Below are positions 1 through 6,238 of a DNA stretch of 9,894 bases, piece by piece. Within the stretch, counting starts at the first letter, position 1. Every line of letters begins with the position of its first letter. The stretch spans positions 1-9,894 of the forward strand of contig JBOGVA010000094.1 in the NCBI GenBank assembly GCA_050692195.1, written 5' to 3'. The DNA comes from JBOGVA01 sp050692195 (GTDB lineage Bacteria; Actinomycetota; UBA4738). A program made the position numbers and the translations under genes. The notes beneath the pieces are model-generated. The model was not told the origin of the DNA, did no database searches, and was given only the letters and a program-made list of their open reading frames with translations.

Positions 1-2
1 TG

Positions 3-707
3 GCCGGCCCGGCCCGGGAGCGTCTCTATCGGGGAGAGATCGAACGGTTCCCTGAGGAGGTGCGGGAGACCTTCAGCACGCTGCTGCGACTCCTGCCCCG
101 GATGATCGAGTGGCTCTTCCAGAGGTATCTCGAGCAGCGAACCTTCGCCATGATCGTGGAGGGGTTCGAGGAGTTCTTTGCCTCCCGAGGGCTGGGTCCT
201 CCCCCGCAGCCGACGGCACCGCCCGCCGTGGTCTTCGTCGACCTGTCGGGGTACACGCGGCTGACTGAAGAGCGCGGAGACGAGGTGGCCGTAGGGTTCG
301 CGTCGACCCTCCAGCGAGAAGCGGAGGCCGCGGCGGCGGCGAACGATGGGCGGCTGGTGAAGCTCCTGGGCGACGGGGCCATGCTGCGGTTCCCCGATGC
401 AGAGCGAGGGTTGAAGGCCGCTCTGGCCCTGGTTCGGGCCCTGGGGGTCGACGGCGGCCTCCCCGCCCATGCGGGGGTCCACGCCGGTCCCGTGATCGAA
501 CGGGACCTCGATCTGTTCGGGCGTACGGTGAACCTGGCCTCCCGCCTCGCCGATGCGGCCGGGCCGGGGGAGGTACTGGTCAGCGAGGCAGTACGGGATG
601 CCGTCGACAGCCTGTCGGTGAGGTTCGAGCGGGCCGACGGGACCGTGTTGAAGGGGATCACCGAGCCGGTCCCGCTGTTCCGCACAGTGGTCGATCCAGG
701 TCCGTGA
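3..707 (+). CDS. Class III adenylate/guanylate cyclase domain protein (5' partial)
   Basis: Makes cyclic AMP or GMP from ATP or GTP. The frame is open to the left edge, so the 5' end is missing. A GTG at 60 would start a 215-residue product, but its only SD-like sequence (GAGGAG) abuts it with no spacing, and the reading upstream (RERLYRGEIERFPEEV) looks like normal protein, so the true start lies outside the window. Numbering from that GTG, the cyclase domain covers about 57-210: metal-binding D61 (FVDLSGYTRL) and D105 (KLLGDG), adenine-selecting K101 and D151, and transition-state N158 and R162 (FGRTVNLASRL). This full set predicts an active enzyme, more likely an adenylate cyclase. The preceding residues are helical with an amphipathic RMIEWLFQRYLEQR stretch, like the regulatory segment of actinobacterial cyclases. 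Confident in family; nucleotide preference is inferred. Confidence 0.9.
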   Translation, partial: AGPARERLYRGEIERFPEEVRETFSTLLRLLPRMIEWLFQRYLEQRTFAMIVEGFEEFFASRGLGPPPQPTAPPAVVFVDLSGYTRLTEERGDEVAVGFASTLQREAEAAAAANDGRLVKLLGDGAMLRFPDAERGLKAALALVRALGVDGGLPAHAGVHAGPVIERDLDLFGRTVNLASRLADAAGPGEVLVSEAVRDAVDSLSVRFERADGTVLKGITEPVPLFRTVVDPGP

Positions 708-748
708 GAGTCGAAGGCTATTCCGCCGGGGAAGACGGAGGGCGCACC

Positions 749-758
749 GAAACTCATC
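749..758 (+). promoter_or_regulatory. Shared motif GAAACTCATC upstream of the VOC gene
   Basis: A 10-base sequence identical to both arms of the inverted repeat at 3053-3088, and close to the site at 4514-4526. It lies 104 bases upstream of the VOC start and reads in the same direction as that gene. Here it is flanked as CCGAAACTCATCGG, with GG following as at the site near 4516. It could be a transcription factor site or the -35 region of an alternative sigma factor. I see no convincing -10 element shared by all copies, so the mechanism is open. Confidence 0.5.
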
Positions 759-821
759 GGCGCAGGCTGAGGCCTCTCGGCTCGGTCGATACGGCCATCG
801 CTGCGCAGATTCCTCGCGCGG

Positions 822-827
822 TAGGCT
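822..827 (+). promoter_or_regulatory. Possible -10 element for the VOC gene
   Basis: TAGGCT fits the TANNNT pattern of housekeeping -10 elements and would give a leader of about 25-30 bases that contains the SD. No good -35 hexamer is visible 17 bases upstream, so support is weak. Confidence 0.3.
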
Positions 828-862
828 AACCAGCTCTGGCCCTCGATCCCGAGGAGGACGGC

Positions 863-1231
863 ATGCCATCGAGACCGACCCACTTCGAGATTCCGGTTGA
901 CGACCCGGACCGGGCGGAGAGGTTCTACGCCTCCGTCTTCGGCTGGACCTTCCAGAGGTACCCGGACGCACCCCAGTACTACGGGATGGCCACCACGGGT
1001 GATACCGAACCCGGCATCAACGGAGCGCTCTTCCAGCGCAGGAGCGATTCCGAGACCACGCTCACCATGAGCGTCGACTCGATCGAGGAAGCCGCGGCGA
1101 GCATCGTCGCCGCGGGCGGCAAGATCGTCCAGGACAAGACCCCCATCCCGAGCATGGGCTGGTTCGCGACCTGTGAGGATACCGAAGGCAACAAGTTCGG
1201 CCTCTTCACGAACGATCCGAACGCCGCGTAG
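863..1231 (+). CDS. VOC-fold (glyoxalase/bleomycin-resistance superfamily) protein
   Basis: A 122-residue single-domain member of the vicinal oxygen chelate superfamily; these proteins dimerise to bind small molecules or catalyse metal-assisted reactions. The first beta-alpha unit has the usual THFEIPVDDPDRAERFYASV signature with a possible metal ligand at H7. The second unit starts near residue 64 and ends in the typical CEDTEGNKFGLF. The Glu that normally completes the metal site in the last strand is not evident (FGLFTNDP), so it may bind rather than transform its ligand. The ATG start has an excellent SD (GAGGAGG at 851-857, 5-base spacer). The gene stands alone; the GAAACTCATC motif 104 bases upstream may link it to the sigma/STAS genes. 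Substrate cannot be predicted. Confidence 0.9.
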   Translation: MPSRPTHFEIPVDDPDRAERFYASVFGWTFQRYPDAPQYYGMATTGDTEPGINGALFQRRSDSETTLTMSVDSIEEAAASIVAAGGKIVQDKTPIPSMGWFATCEDTEGNKFGLFTNDPNAA

Positions 1232-1244
1232 CGCTCCACGCGAT

Positions 1245-1288
1245 CCACGCGTTCCTCTCTCGAGTATCGACGTGTACGAAGCGCGTGG
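1245..1288. terminator. Possible bidirectional terminator hairpin between convergent genes
   Basis: CCACGCG at 1245-1251 pairs with CGCGTGG at 1282-1288 (7 bp), and a further TTC/GAA pairing follows after one bulged base, leaving a loop of about 23 bases. A second CCACGCG at 1236-1242 could compete for the same partner. It sits between the VOC stop and the convergent glycosylase stop, where a terminator is expected. No T-run follows, and the long loop weakens the case. Confidence 0.35.
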
Positions 1289-1332
1289 GGAAGGACGGAC
1301 CAACGAGGGGTCAGTCCCGCCGCACGGTCCGC

Positions 1333-2406
1333 CTAGCGCAGGCTGGCGGCCACGCCCAGGAACCGGCCGTAGCGCTGCACCGCAGCGTCGAGCGCCCTGA
1401 TCTCGGCGGGCTCGAGCGGGCGATGGAGGATCGTCTCAACGGCCACCGAGCCCTTCGGCGGGTCGTGCCGCCAGAGGCCGATGAGCCGCCCGTCGAGGAG
1501 GATCGCATTGTGGAAGATGCGCCGGTCCTTGACCAACAGGCCCGGCGTGACCGGCGCCACCACGTGCCTGCTCTCGCTGTAGGACATGATGATCTCGTCG
1601 AAGCCCTGCACCAGATCCACGCGGGGCCGCGGCTCCTTCCGCATCACGGACGACGAACCGAACCAGTAGGTGCGCCCGTCGATCTCTTCGTGCTCCAACC
1701 CCGACTTGATCATCTCGACGCCCCTCTTGCATTCGGCAGCGGTGAGGCTGGACCATCGCGAGTAGTCCTTGAGGGTGGCTGGTCCCCGTGAGGTGAAGTA
1801 CCGCCTGGTGAGCTCGGCCAGTGCCTCGTCGTGGTCGAGCGTTATGGCGTTCGGCGCACGTTCCTCGAGCAATGCGTACGTGTGCTGTCTGCCCCGCTTC
1901 GCTCCGCTGACCACGATGGCGTCCAGCTCCGCCCGCATGATGATGTAGGCCAGCCGGGGACCGGATGCCACGATTCCCGCGCGTTCCAGGATGGCCGCGA
2001 GCTCCTTCCGCGTCAGATGCTCGCCATTCCCCAACGCCTTCCCCAGCACGGCGTTCGTCCTCGCGGCGAGTTCCTCGTCGATGCCGTGCTGTCGGTTGCT
2101 GGAGGCGTTCAGCGCCCGCACTCGCGGAGCGGTCGCCGTAAGGAGCCATCGGATGTCCCGAGCCAGGGCGAAATGCCACGTTGGCCGCAGAAAGTGGCTT
2201 CGCAGGATCGTCCCCTCGTCGAACGCACGAGCCATCGCCTGGTGGTCGACGCCGTTCGCCCGCTGCGCCACCGACCACTTCGCGTACGGGAACTCCTGCG
2301 CCTGAAGGGCCCCAAGCCAGCCGACTACCTCTTCGGGCGTGTCGAACGGCTTCCCCCAGAGGCGCTGGTTCCCCATCCGGGAGCGAGCTATCCGATCAGC
2401 GCTCAC
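1333..2406 (-). CDS. AlkZ-like winged-helix DNA glycosylase (HTH_42 family)
   Basis: A 357-residue member of the HTH_42 family, whose characterised members AlkZ and YcaQ/AlkX remove bulky alkylated bases, including interstrand cross-links. The conserved N-terminus is NQRLWGKPFDTPEEVVGWLG followed by a Q-A-Q triplet (Q35, Q37). This is the AlkZ-type QxQ catalytic motif; YcaQ has QxD. The family signature FLRPTWHF lies at about 72-79. I chose GTG at 2406 because the conserved start SADRIARSRMGNQRL follows immediately and a GAGGGA SD sits 5 bases upstream; the frame stays open further upstream, but that extra sequence has no family character. The start overlaps the end of the upstream kinase-like gene, indicating one transcript and probably coupled translation. 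Characterised AlkZ enzymes protect producers of genotoxic natural products, but no biosynthetic cluster is visible here, so general alkylation repair is likelier. Glycosylase activity is inferred. Confidence 0.88.
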   Translation of the reverse strand: MSADRIARSRMGNQRLWGKPFDTPEEVVGWLGALQAQEFPYAKWSVAQRANGVDHQAMARAFDEGTILRSHFLRPTWHFALARDIRWLLTATAPRVRALNASSNRQHGIDEELAARTNAVLGKALGNGEHLTRKELAAILERAGIVASGPRLAYIIMRAELDAIVVSGAKRGRQHTYALLEERAPNAITLDHDEALAELTRRYFTSRGPATLKDYSRWSSLTAAECKRGVEMIKSGLEHEEIDGRTYWFGSSSVMRKEPRPRVDLVQGFDEIIMSYSESRHVVAPVTPGLLVKDRRIFHNAILLDGRLIGLWRHDPPKGSVAVETILHRPLEPAEIRALDAAVQRYGRFLGVAASLR

Positions 2407-2962
2407 CCATGTCCCTCGGGCCCAGGGGACTCCGGACCAGTTCGCGTCCATCCGAGCCAGTCCGTGATGCCTGTGGCCACCTGGCGAATTGGCCGGTCGT
2501 TCGGAACGCCAGATCCTCGATGCCGGTCCCGGTGGACGCCGCCAGCTGCGCGGCAGCCTCGGGGAGGTCATCACGGCGCCTCGCGGTGGTGACGCTGGAA
2601 CGGAGCCGCTCCTCGATCTCCGCCAGGGGCACAGTCAACCGCACCACCTTGAGCGGCATCCGAAGTTCTGCCCTGATACCGTCCAGCTCCGACCGATCAC
2701 GAATGGCTCCGGCCAGGATGAAAAACCGGACATCCGAGGCGACATAGTTGCGGACGAGGGCGGAGAGGTTCGCCAGCATCATTCGGTACGCCGACTTCTC
2801 GTCCGCGTTTCCGGTGTCGAACCACATCACATAGTCGAAATCCAGGAGGGCGTAGGGAAGGCCCCGCTTCTCGAGCACGTCGGCGATCTCCTCGGCGACC
2901 GAGGTCTTCCCGGAACCGAACACACCGGTGACGAGTACAGCTCTTGGCTCGCGTCGATCCAT
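2396..2962 (-). CDS. P-loop ATPase/kinase-like protein, probable 3' frameshift
   Basis: A small P-loop NTPase of the nucleotide/small-molecule kinase type. The Walker A motif GVFGSGKT is at residues 13-20; an acidic pair in LLDFDY (39-44) probably coordinates Mg; the basic TTARRRDDL (125-133) resembles a kinase lid. The 188-residue frame loses family character after GIEDLA (147-152). One frame over, from 2507, the sequence reads VPNDRPIRQVATGITDWLGW, the expected ending, and stops at TGA 2405-2403, overlapping the next start as GTGA. One base therefore seems missing near 2506-2512, by mutation or sequencing error; the repaired protein would be about 186 residues. ATG 2962 is the first start after an in-frame TAG 9 bases upstream and has no SD, suggesting a short or absent leader. 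The gene heads an operon with the AlkZ-like gene and is divergent from the STAS gene. Its substrate is unknown. Confidence 0.75.
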   Translation of the reverse strand: MDRREPRAVLVTGVFGSGKTSVAEEIADVLEKRGLPYALLDFDYVMWFDTGNADEKSAYRMMLANLSALVRNYVASDVRFFILAGAIRDRSELDGIRAELRMPLKVVRLTVPLAEIEERLRSSVTTARRRDDLPEAAAQLAASTGTGIEDLAFRTTGQFARWPQASRTGSDGRELVRSPLGPRDMGER

Positions 2963-3052
2963 GGTCCGCTACGGTAGCTCGAAGGCGGTGACCCCTCGAC
3001 GGCTCGGAACAGCGGCACCCCCTCCACCCTGTCCTGGCCAGTGACCGAACCT

Positions 3053-3088
3053 GAAACTCATCCGTGTCGCCCATTGTCGATGAGTTTC
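3053..3088. promoter_or_regulatory. Perfect 10-bp inverted repeat (operator-like) between divergent genes
   Basis: GAAACTCATC (3053-3062) and its exact reverse complement GATGAGTTTC (3079-3088) are separated by 16 bases. The repeat lies in the divergent region between the kinase-like gene (ATG at 2962) and the STAS gene. Each arm reads GAAACTCATC in the direction of the gene it faces. The same 10-mer occurs at 749 and a one-mismatch copy near 4514. It could be a dimeric regulator's operator, two opposed promoter elements, or an RNA hairpin in the STAS leader. No T-run follows, so a terminator is unlikely. Confidence 0.65.
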
Positions 3089-3123
3089 CGCTGGCCGACC
3101 CGTCTTTCCTTCAGAAGGAGACG

Positions 3124-3130
3124 AAAGGAG
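3124..3130 (+). promoter_or_regulatory. SD sequence supporting a TTG start for the STAS gene
   Basis: AAAGGAG lies 8 bases upstream of an in-frame TTG at 3139. A second purine-rich AGAAGGAG lies at 3113-3120. The earlier GTG at 3064 has no SD and sits inside the loop of the inverted repeat, so the TTG is preferred. Confidence 0.55.
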
Positions 3131-3138
3131 ACCCGCGG

Positions 3139-3573
3139 TTGGCCGCTCCCGATCAGTCGCGGACGACACGAGTGCCTGCGCATCCACCGCCTTCCGAGCC
3201 GAGCACGATCGTCCTGGTCATCAAAAGTCCGCTCGACCGCGTCGACATCACGAGGCTCAGCGAGCGCGTGCGCACGCTGCTACAGGAGAGCGACGCGGAT
3301 CTGGTCATCTGCGACGTGGGCGGGCTCGTCGATCCGGACGCGGGCTCGGTCGATGCCTTGGCCAGGCTGCAGCTCACCGCCCGGCGGCTCGGGCGCGAGG
3401 TCCGACTCCACCAGGCGTGTGGCGAGCTACAGGAGCTGCTCGCCCTGATGGGGCTGTCCGAGGTCCTGCCGCCCTGTGCGGAGCTACCGCTCGAGCCGAG
3501 GTGGCAGGCCGAAGAGCGGGAACAGGCTCCCGGTGTCCAGGAAGAAGGTGATCCCGCTGATCCGGCCGGCTGA
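3139..3573 (+). CDS. STAS-domain protein (anti-anti-sigma-like)
   Basis: STAS domains act as phospho-switch partners of anti-sigma factors or as modules of larger signalling complexes. From TTG 3139 the product is 144 residues: a proline-rich leader, then a STAS fold at about 24-115 with the central LVICDVGGLVDPD strand-loop and a typical C-terminal helix (ACGELQELLALMGL). The loop that in SpoIIAA-like proteins carries a phosphorylated Ser (DSSG) reads VDPDAGSVDAL, so the usual acceptor is not clearly present and regulation may not use phosphorylation. Residues 116-144, rich in Glu, Gln and Pro, are encoded antisense to the last 29 codons of the sigma gene. GTG 3064 is an alternative start (169 residues). 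Pairing with the convergent sigma gene suggests a role in sigma regulation, but ECF factors of this type are not known to use STAS partners. Confidence 0.8.
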   Translation: MAAPDQSRTTRVPAHPPPSEPSTIVLVIKSPLDRVDITRLSERVRTLLQESDADLVICDVGGLVDPDAGSVDALARLQLTARRLGREVRLHQACGELQELLALMGLSEVLPPCAELPLEPRWQAEEREQAPGVQEEGDPADPAG

Positions 3574-4509
3574 TACCTCCAGGACCTGGAGCGACCACGG
3601 CTGCAGGCTGCCTCCGGGACCGCCGGGCTTGTACTGTCCGAACGCCGGCGAACCGTTGGCCACGGTCGGAACCAAGCGCGAGCCGCGACAGCCGATGCCG
3701 GGCCCCAGGCACCACCGACGGATGTCGAGGTGGGTCCGCAGCCACAGCTCGTAGGGTGGCATCGACCATGTGGCGTCCTCGTGGAGCAGCGAGGTGAGCG
3801 CGTCCAGGTCGTACCGCTCGAACGCGTCGACGTACCGGGCCAGGAGCGCCCGCTGGGCTTCGTCCATCGGGAGGGTCAGGTCGGTGGCCGTGATGTCGCT
3901 GGCAGCGAGTCTCGAGCGGGCCCGTTGGAGCGCGCTGTTGACCGATGCGACGGTGGTGTCGAGGAGGTCCGCGACCTCGGTTGCCTTCCAGCGCAGGACC
4001 TCCCGCAAGATCAGCACTGCTCGCTGCCGGGGCGGGAGGTGCTGCAGGGCAGCGACGAAGGCGAGACGGATCGTTTCACGCGAGACGGCCACCTCGGCTG
4101 GGTCGCCGTCGGCCGGCACGACACGGCTGTCGGGGATCGGCAAGATCCACGTGGCCTCCGATAGTGCCTCGCCGAGAGGGGCATCGGCCGTTTGCGGGGG
4201 CGCCAGATCCATGGGACGGGCCCGACGCTCTCTGCCGCTCAGCATGTCGAGGCACACGTTGGTGGCGATGCGATAGAGCCACGAGCGAAGCGCCGCTCGG
4301 CCCTCGAAACGATCGAAGCTCCGCCACGCCCGCAACAGGGTCTCCTGCACGGCGTCCTCAGCCTCGGACGCCGATCCCAGCATCCGGTAGGAGAACGCGG
4401 TCAGCTCCACCCGATGCCGTTCCAGCAGCAGCTCCAGCTCCCCCGAGCCGGGCGTCGCCGCTCTCTGGGCCGTCGAATCCCGCACGAGGACCATCATAGG
4501 CGTCGGCAC
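3484..4509 (-). CDS. ECF sigma factor, SigX5/TIGR02960-like, with SnoaL-like C-terminal domain
   Basis: A 341-residue group IV sigma-70 factor that would direct RNA polymerase to a special promoter set. Region 2 spans about 27-95 (YRMLGSASEAEDAVQETLLRAW; FEGRAALRSWLYRIATNVCLD). Region 4 spans about 145-202, with HLPPRQRAVLILREVL and the helix-turn-helix ATEVADLLDTTVASVNSALQ. From about 217 to the end runs a SnoaL/NTF2-like domain (LLARYVDAFERYDLDALTSLL...), ending in LFPLFGLPPRL as in the TIGR02960 family, to which mycobacterial SigG is related. Such tails can modulate sigma activity and may replace an anti-sigma factor; no anti-sigma gene is seen nearby. GTG 4509 is only 7 bases from the divergent transporter ATG; ATG codons at 4497 and 4494 are alternatives, and no SD is clear for any. 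A variant GAAACTCATC motif immediately upstream suggests autoregulation (inference). Confidence 0.9.
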   Translation of the reverse strand: MPTPMMVLVRDSTAQRAATPGSGELELLLERHRVELTAFSYRMLGSASEAEDAVQETLLRAWRSFDRFEGRAALRSWLYRIATNVCLDMLSGRERRARPMDLAPPQTADAPLGEALSEATWILPIPDSRVVPADGDPAEVAVSRETIRLAFVAALQHLPPRQRAVLILREVLRWKATEVADLLDTTVASVNSALQRARSRLAASDITATDLTLPMDEAQRALLARYVDAFERYDLDALTSLLHEDATWSMPPYELWLRTHLDIRRWCLGPGIGCRGSRLVPTVANGSPAFGQYKPGGPGGSLQPWSLQVLEVSAGRISGITFFLDTGSLFPLFGLPPRLER

Positions 4510-4513
4510 GGAA

Positions 4514-4526
4514 CCGATGAGTTACC
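4514..4526 (-). promoter_or_regulatory. Variant of the shared GAAACTCATC motif between sigma and efflux genes
   Basis: On the minus strand this reads GGTAACTCATCGG, a single change (A to T) from the GAAACTCATC core. On the plus strand it is CCGATGAGTTACC, nearly the same as CGATGAGTTTCCG at 3079-3090. It lies directly upstream of the sigma GTG and overlaps the annotated ATG of the efflux gene. That placement suits an autoregulatory site, or hints that the efflux gene starts further downstream. Confidence 0.45.
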
Positions 4527-6148
4527 GTGCCGCCCGCGGTCCAATCAGGGAGATCGAGGACCAGGGGGAGAAGTTGGCGCTCGAGAGCGAGAATGTCGCC
4601 GCGCCACGGGCCGGACGGCGGGAGTGGATCGGGCTCGCTGTGATCGCCCTTGGGTGCGTGCTCTACGTGATGGACCTGACCATCCTGCACCTGGCGGTGC
4701 CCGCCATCAGCGCCGATCTTCAGCCCAGCAGCGCTCAGCTGCTGTGGATCATCGACATCTACGGGTTCCTGGTCGCGGGATCGCTGATCACGATGGGCAC
4801 CCTGGGCGACCGGATCGGCCGCCGCCGGCTGCTCATGATCGGCGCCGCCGCCTTCGGCGTCGCATCCGTGCTTGCCGCGTTCTCGACCAGCGCCGAGATG
4901 CTCATCGCCACCAGGGCCCTGCTCGGCATCGCCGGGGCGACCCTGGCGCCGTCGACCCTGTCCCTGATCCGCAACATGTTCCTCGACCCGCAGCAGCGCA
5001 CGGTCGCCATCAGTATCTGGATCACCAGCTTCTCGGTCGGCGCGGCGATCGGCCCGCTGCTGGGCGGGTTGGTGCTGGAGTTCTTCTGGTGGGGCGCAGC
5101 GTTCCTGCTGGCCGTGCCGGTGATGGCGCTGTTGCTCGTGCTCGGCCCCAAGTTCCTCCCGGAGTACCGGGATCCGGAGGCCGGTCGGCCGGACCTGCCC
5201 AGCGCGGCCCTGTCCCTGGCCGCCGTGCTGGCGGTGATCTTCGGCCTCAAGCAGATCGCTCAGGATGGCCTGTCCTGGCTGCCCGCGCTGTTCATCCTGG
5301 CCGGTCTCGTCCTCGGCGGCGTGTTCCTGCGCAGGCAAGTGACCCTGGCCGATCCGTTCATCGACCTCCGGCTCTTCCTGACGCCGGCCTTCACCGCCTC
5401 ACTGGTGACCTACGGGTTCGGCATCTTCCTCGTGTTCGGAGGCTTTCTCTTCCTTCCGCAATACCTTCAGTTGGTGCTCGGCCTGTCGCCGCTCGAGGCG
5501 GGCCTGTGGACGCTGCCGTGGGCCCTGGCGTTCATCGTCGGCTCCAATCTGACGCCGGTGATCGCCCGCCGGGTCCGTCCCGCGTTCGTGATGGCGGGAG
5601 GTCTGGCGCTCGCGGCGGTGGGCTTCCTGGTGTTCACCCAGGTCGACGCGGCCTCCGGATTCCCCGTCATCGTGACCGGGTCCGTCTTCTTCTCGCTGGG
5701 CACCGCTCCGGTGTTCACCTTGACGAACGACCTGATCATCGGGTCCGCCCCGCCTGAAAGGGCCGGGGCGGCGGCGGGACTTTCGGAGACCTCCGCCGAG
5801 TTCGGCGGTGCGCTCGGGATCGCCATCTTCGGCAGCATCGGGGTTGCCATCTATCGCGGCGGAATCGCCGAGGGCATCCCGCCCGGTGTCTCTCCCGAGG
5901 CGGCTGCGATCGCACGGGACACGCTCGGCGGCGCCATCGAGGTGGCCGGGCGCCTTCCGGATCAGGTCGGTCCCGCGCTCATCGATGCCGCTCGCGAGGC
6001 GTTCACCCGAGGACTGCACATTGCGGCGGCCATCAGCGTGGTCGGCACGATCGCCCTCGCGATGTTTGTGGCGCTCGTGCTCCGGCAAGTGCGGGGGAGC
6101 TCCGAGTCCGAAGATCAATCGGACCTCGAGCCCGATGGAGTCGCCTGA
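4517..6148 (+). CDS. DHA2-family (14-TM, QacA/EmrB-like) MFS drug:proton antiporter
   Basis: An inner-membrane efflux pump driven by proton uptake; the family exports cationic drugs, dyes and antibiotics. The 543-residue length and hydrophobic pattern fit 14 helices. Helix 1 has the acidic residue in LYVMDLTILHLAVP (D53) and helix 2 the one in LLWIIDIYGF (D80), matching the proton-coupling aspartates of QacA-type pumps. Motif A (GTLGDRIGRRRL) is at about 94-105 and the antiporter motif C region (GIAGATLAPSTLSL) at about 137-150. ATG 4517 gives an unusually long 36-residue hydrophilic N-terminus and lacks a good SD. In-frame TTG 4574, preceded by AGGGGG, gives a more typical start (ALESENVAAPRAGRREWIG) and leaves room for a divergent promoter; I give the longer form but am unsure. 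Divergence from the sigma gene suggests shared control. The substrate is unknown. Confidence 0.92.
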   Translation: MSYRAARGPIREIEDQGEKLALESENVAAPRAGRREWIGLAVIALGCVLYVMDLTILHLAVPAISADLQPSSAQLLWIIDIYGFLVAGSLITMGTLGDRIGRRRLLMIGAAAFGVASVLAAFSTSAEMLIATRALLGIAGATLAPSTLSLIRNMFLDPQQRTVAISIWITSFSVGAAIGPLLGGLVLEFFWWGAAFLLAVPVMALLLVLGPKFLPEYRDPEAGRPDLPSAALSLAAVLAVIFGLKQIAQDGLSWLPALFILAGLVLGGVFLRRQVTLADPFIDLRLFLTPAFTASLVTYGFGIFLVFGGFLFLPQYLQLVLGLSPLEAGLWTLPWALAFIVGSNLTPVIARRVRPAFVMAGGLALAAVGFLVFTQVDAASGFPVIVTGSVFFSLGTAPVFTLTNDLIIGSAPPERAGAAAGLSETSAEFGGALGIAIFGSIGVAIYRGGIAEGIPPGVSPEAAAIARDTLGGAIEVAGRLPDQVGPALIDAAREAFTRGLHIAAAISVVGTIALAMFVALVLRQVRGSSESEDQSDLEPDGVA

Positions 6149-6164
6149 GCGGCCCAGCCCCGGA

Positions 6165-6189
6165 CACGGTCGCGGAGCCCGCTCCCGTG
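6165..6189 (+). terminator. Hairpin after the efflux gene, possible terminator
   Basis: CACGG / CCGTG (5 bp), a TC/TC internal loop, then GCGG / CCGC (4 bp) closing an AGC loop, starting 17 bases after the transporter stop. The position and compact GC-rich stem suit a terminator. No T-run follows, which is common in high-GC actinobacteria but leaves this unproven. Confidence 0.4.
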
Positions 6190-6238
6190 GAGTCATGAGG
6201 AAACGGTGGCCGAGGAGAGATCCCCGCGAGACGAACGC

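Noticed and set aside
117..961. TTCCAGAGGTA repeated at about 117-127 and 951-961
   Set aside because: Both lie in coding sequence where they encode Phe-Gln-Arg-Tyr in unrelated proteins; a coincidence.
26..1303. Long minus-strand open frame (425 codons) across the cyclase and VOC genes
   Set aside because: It is rich in Arg, Ser and Pro, has no recognisable domain and is antisense to two well-supported genes. Such shadows are usual in GC-rich DNA.
4192..5757. 521-codon plus-strand frame overlapping the sigma and efflux genes
   Set aside because: Its translation is low-complexity Arg/Gly/Pro without family resemblance; the sigma and DHA2 genes explain the DNA.
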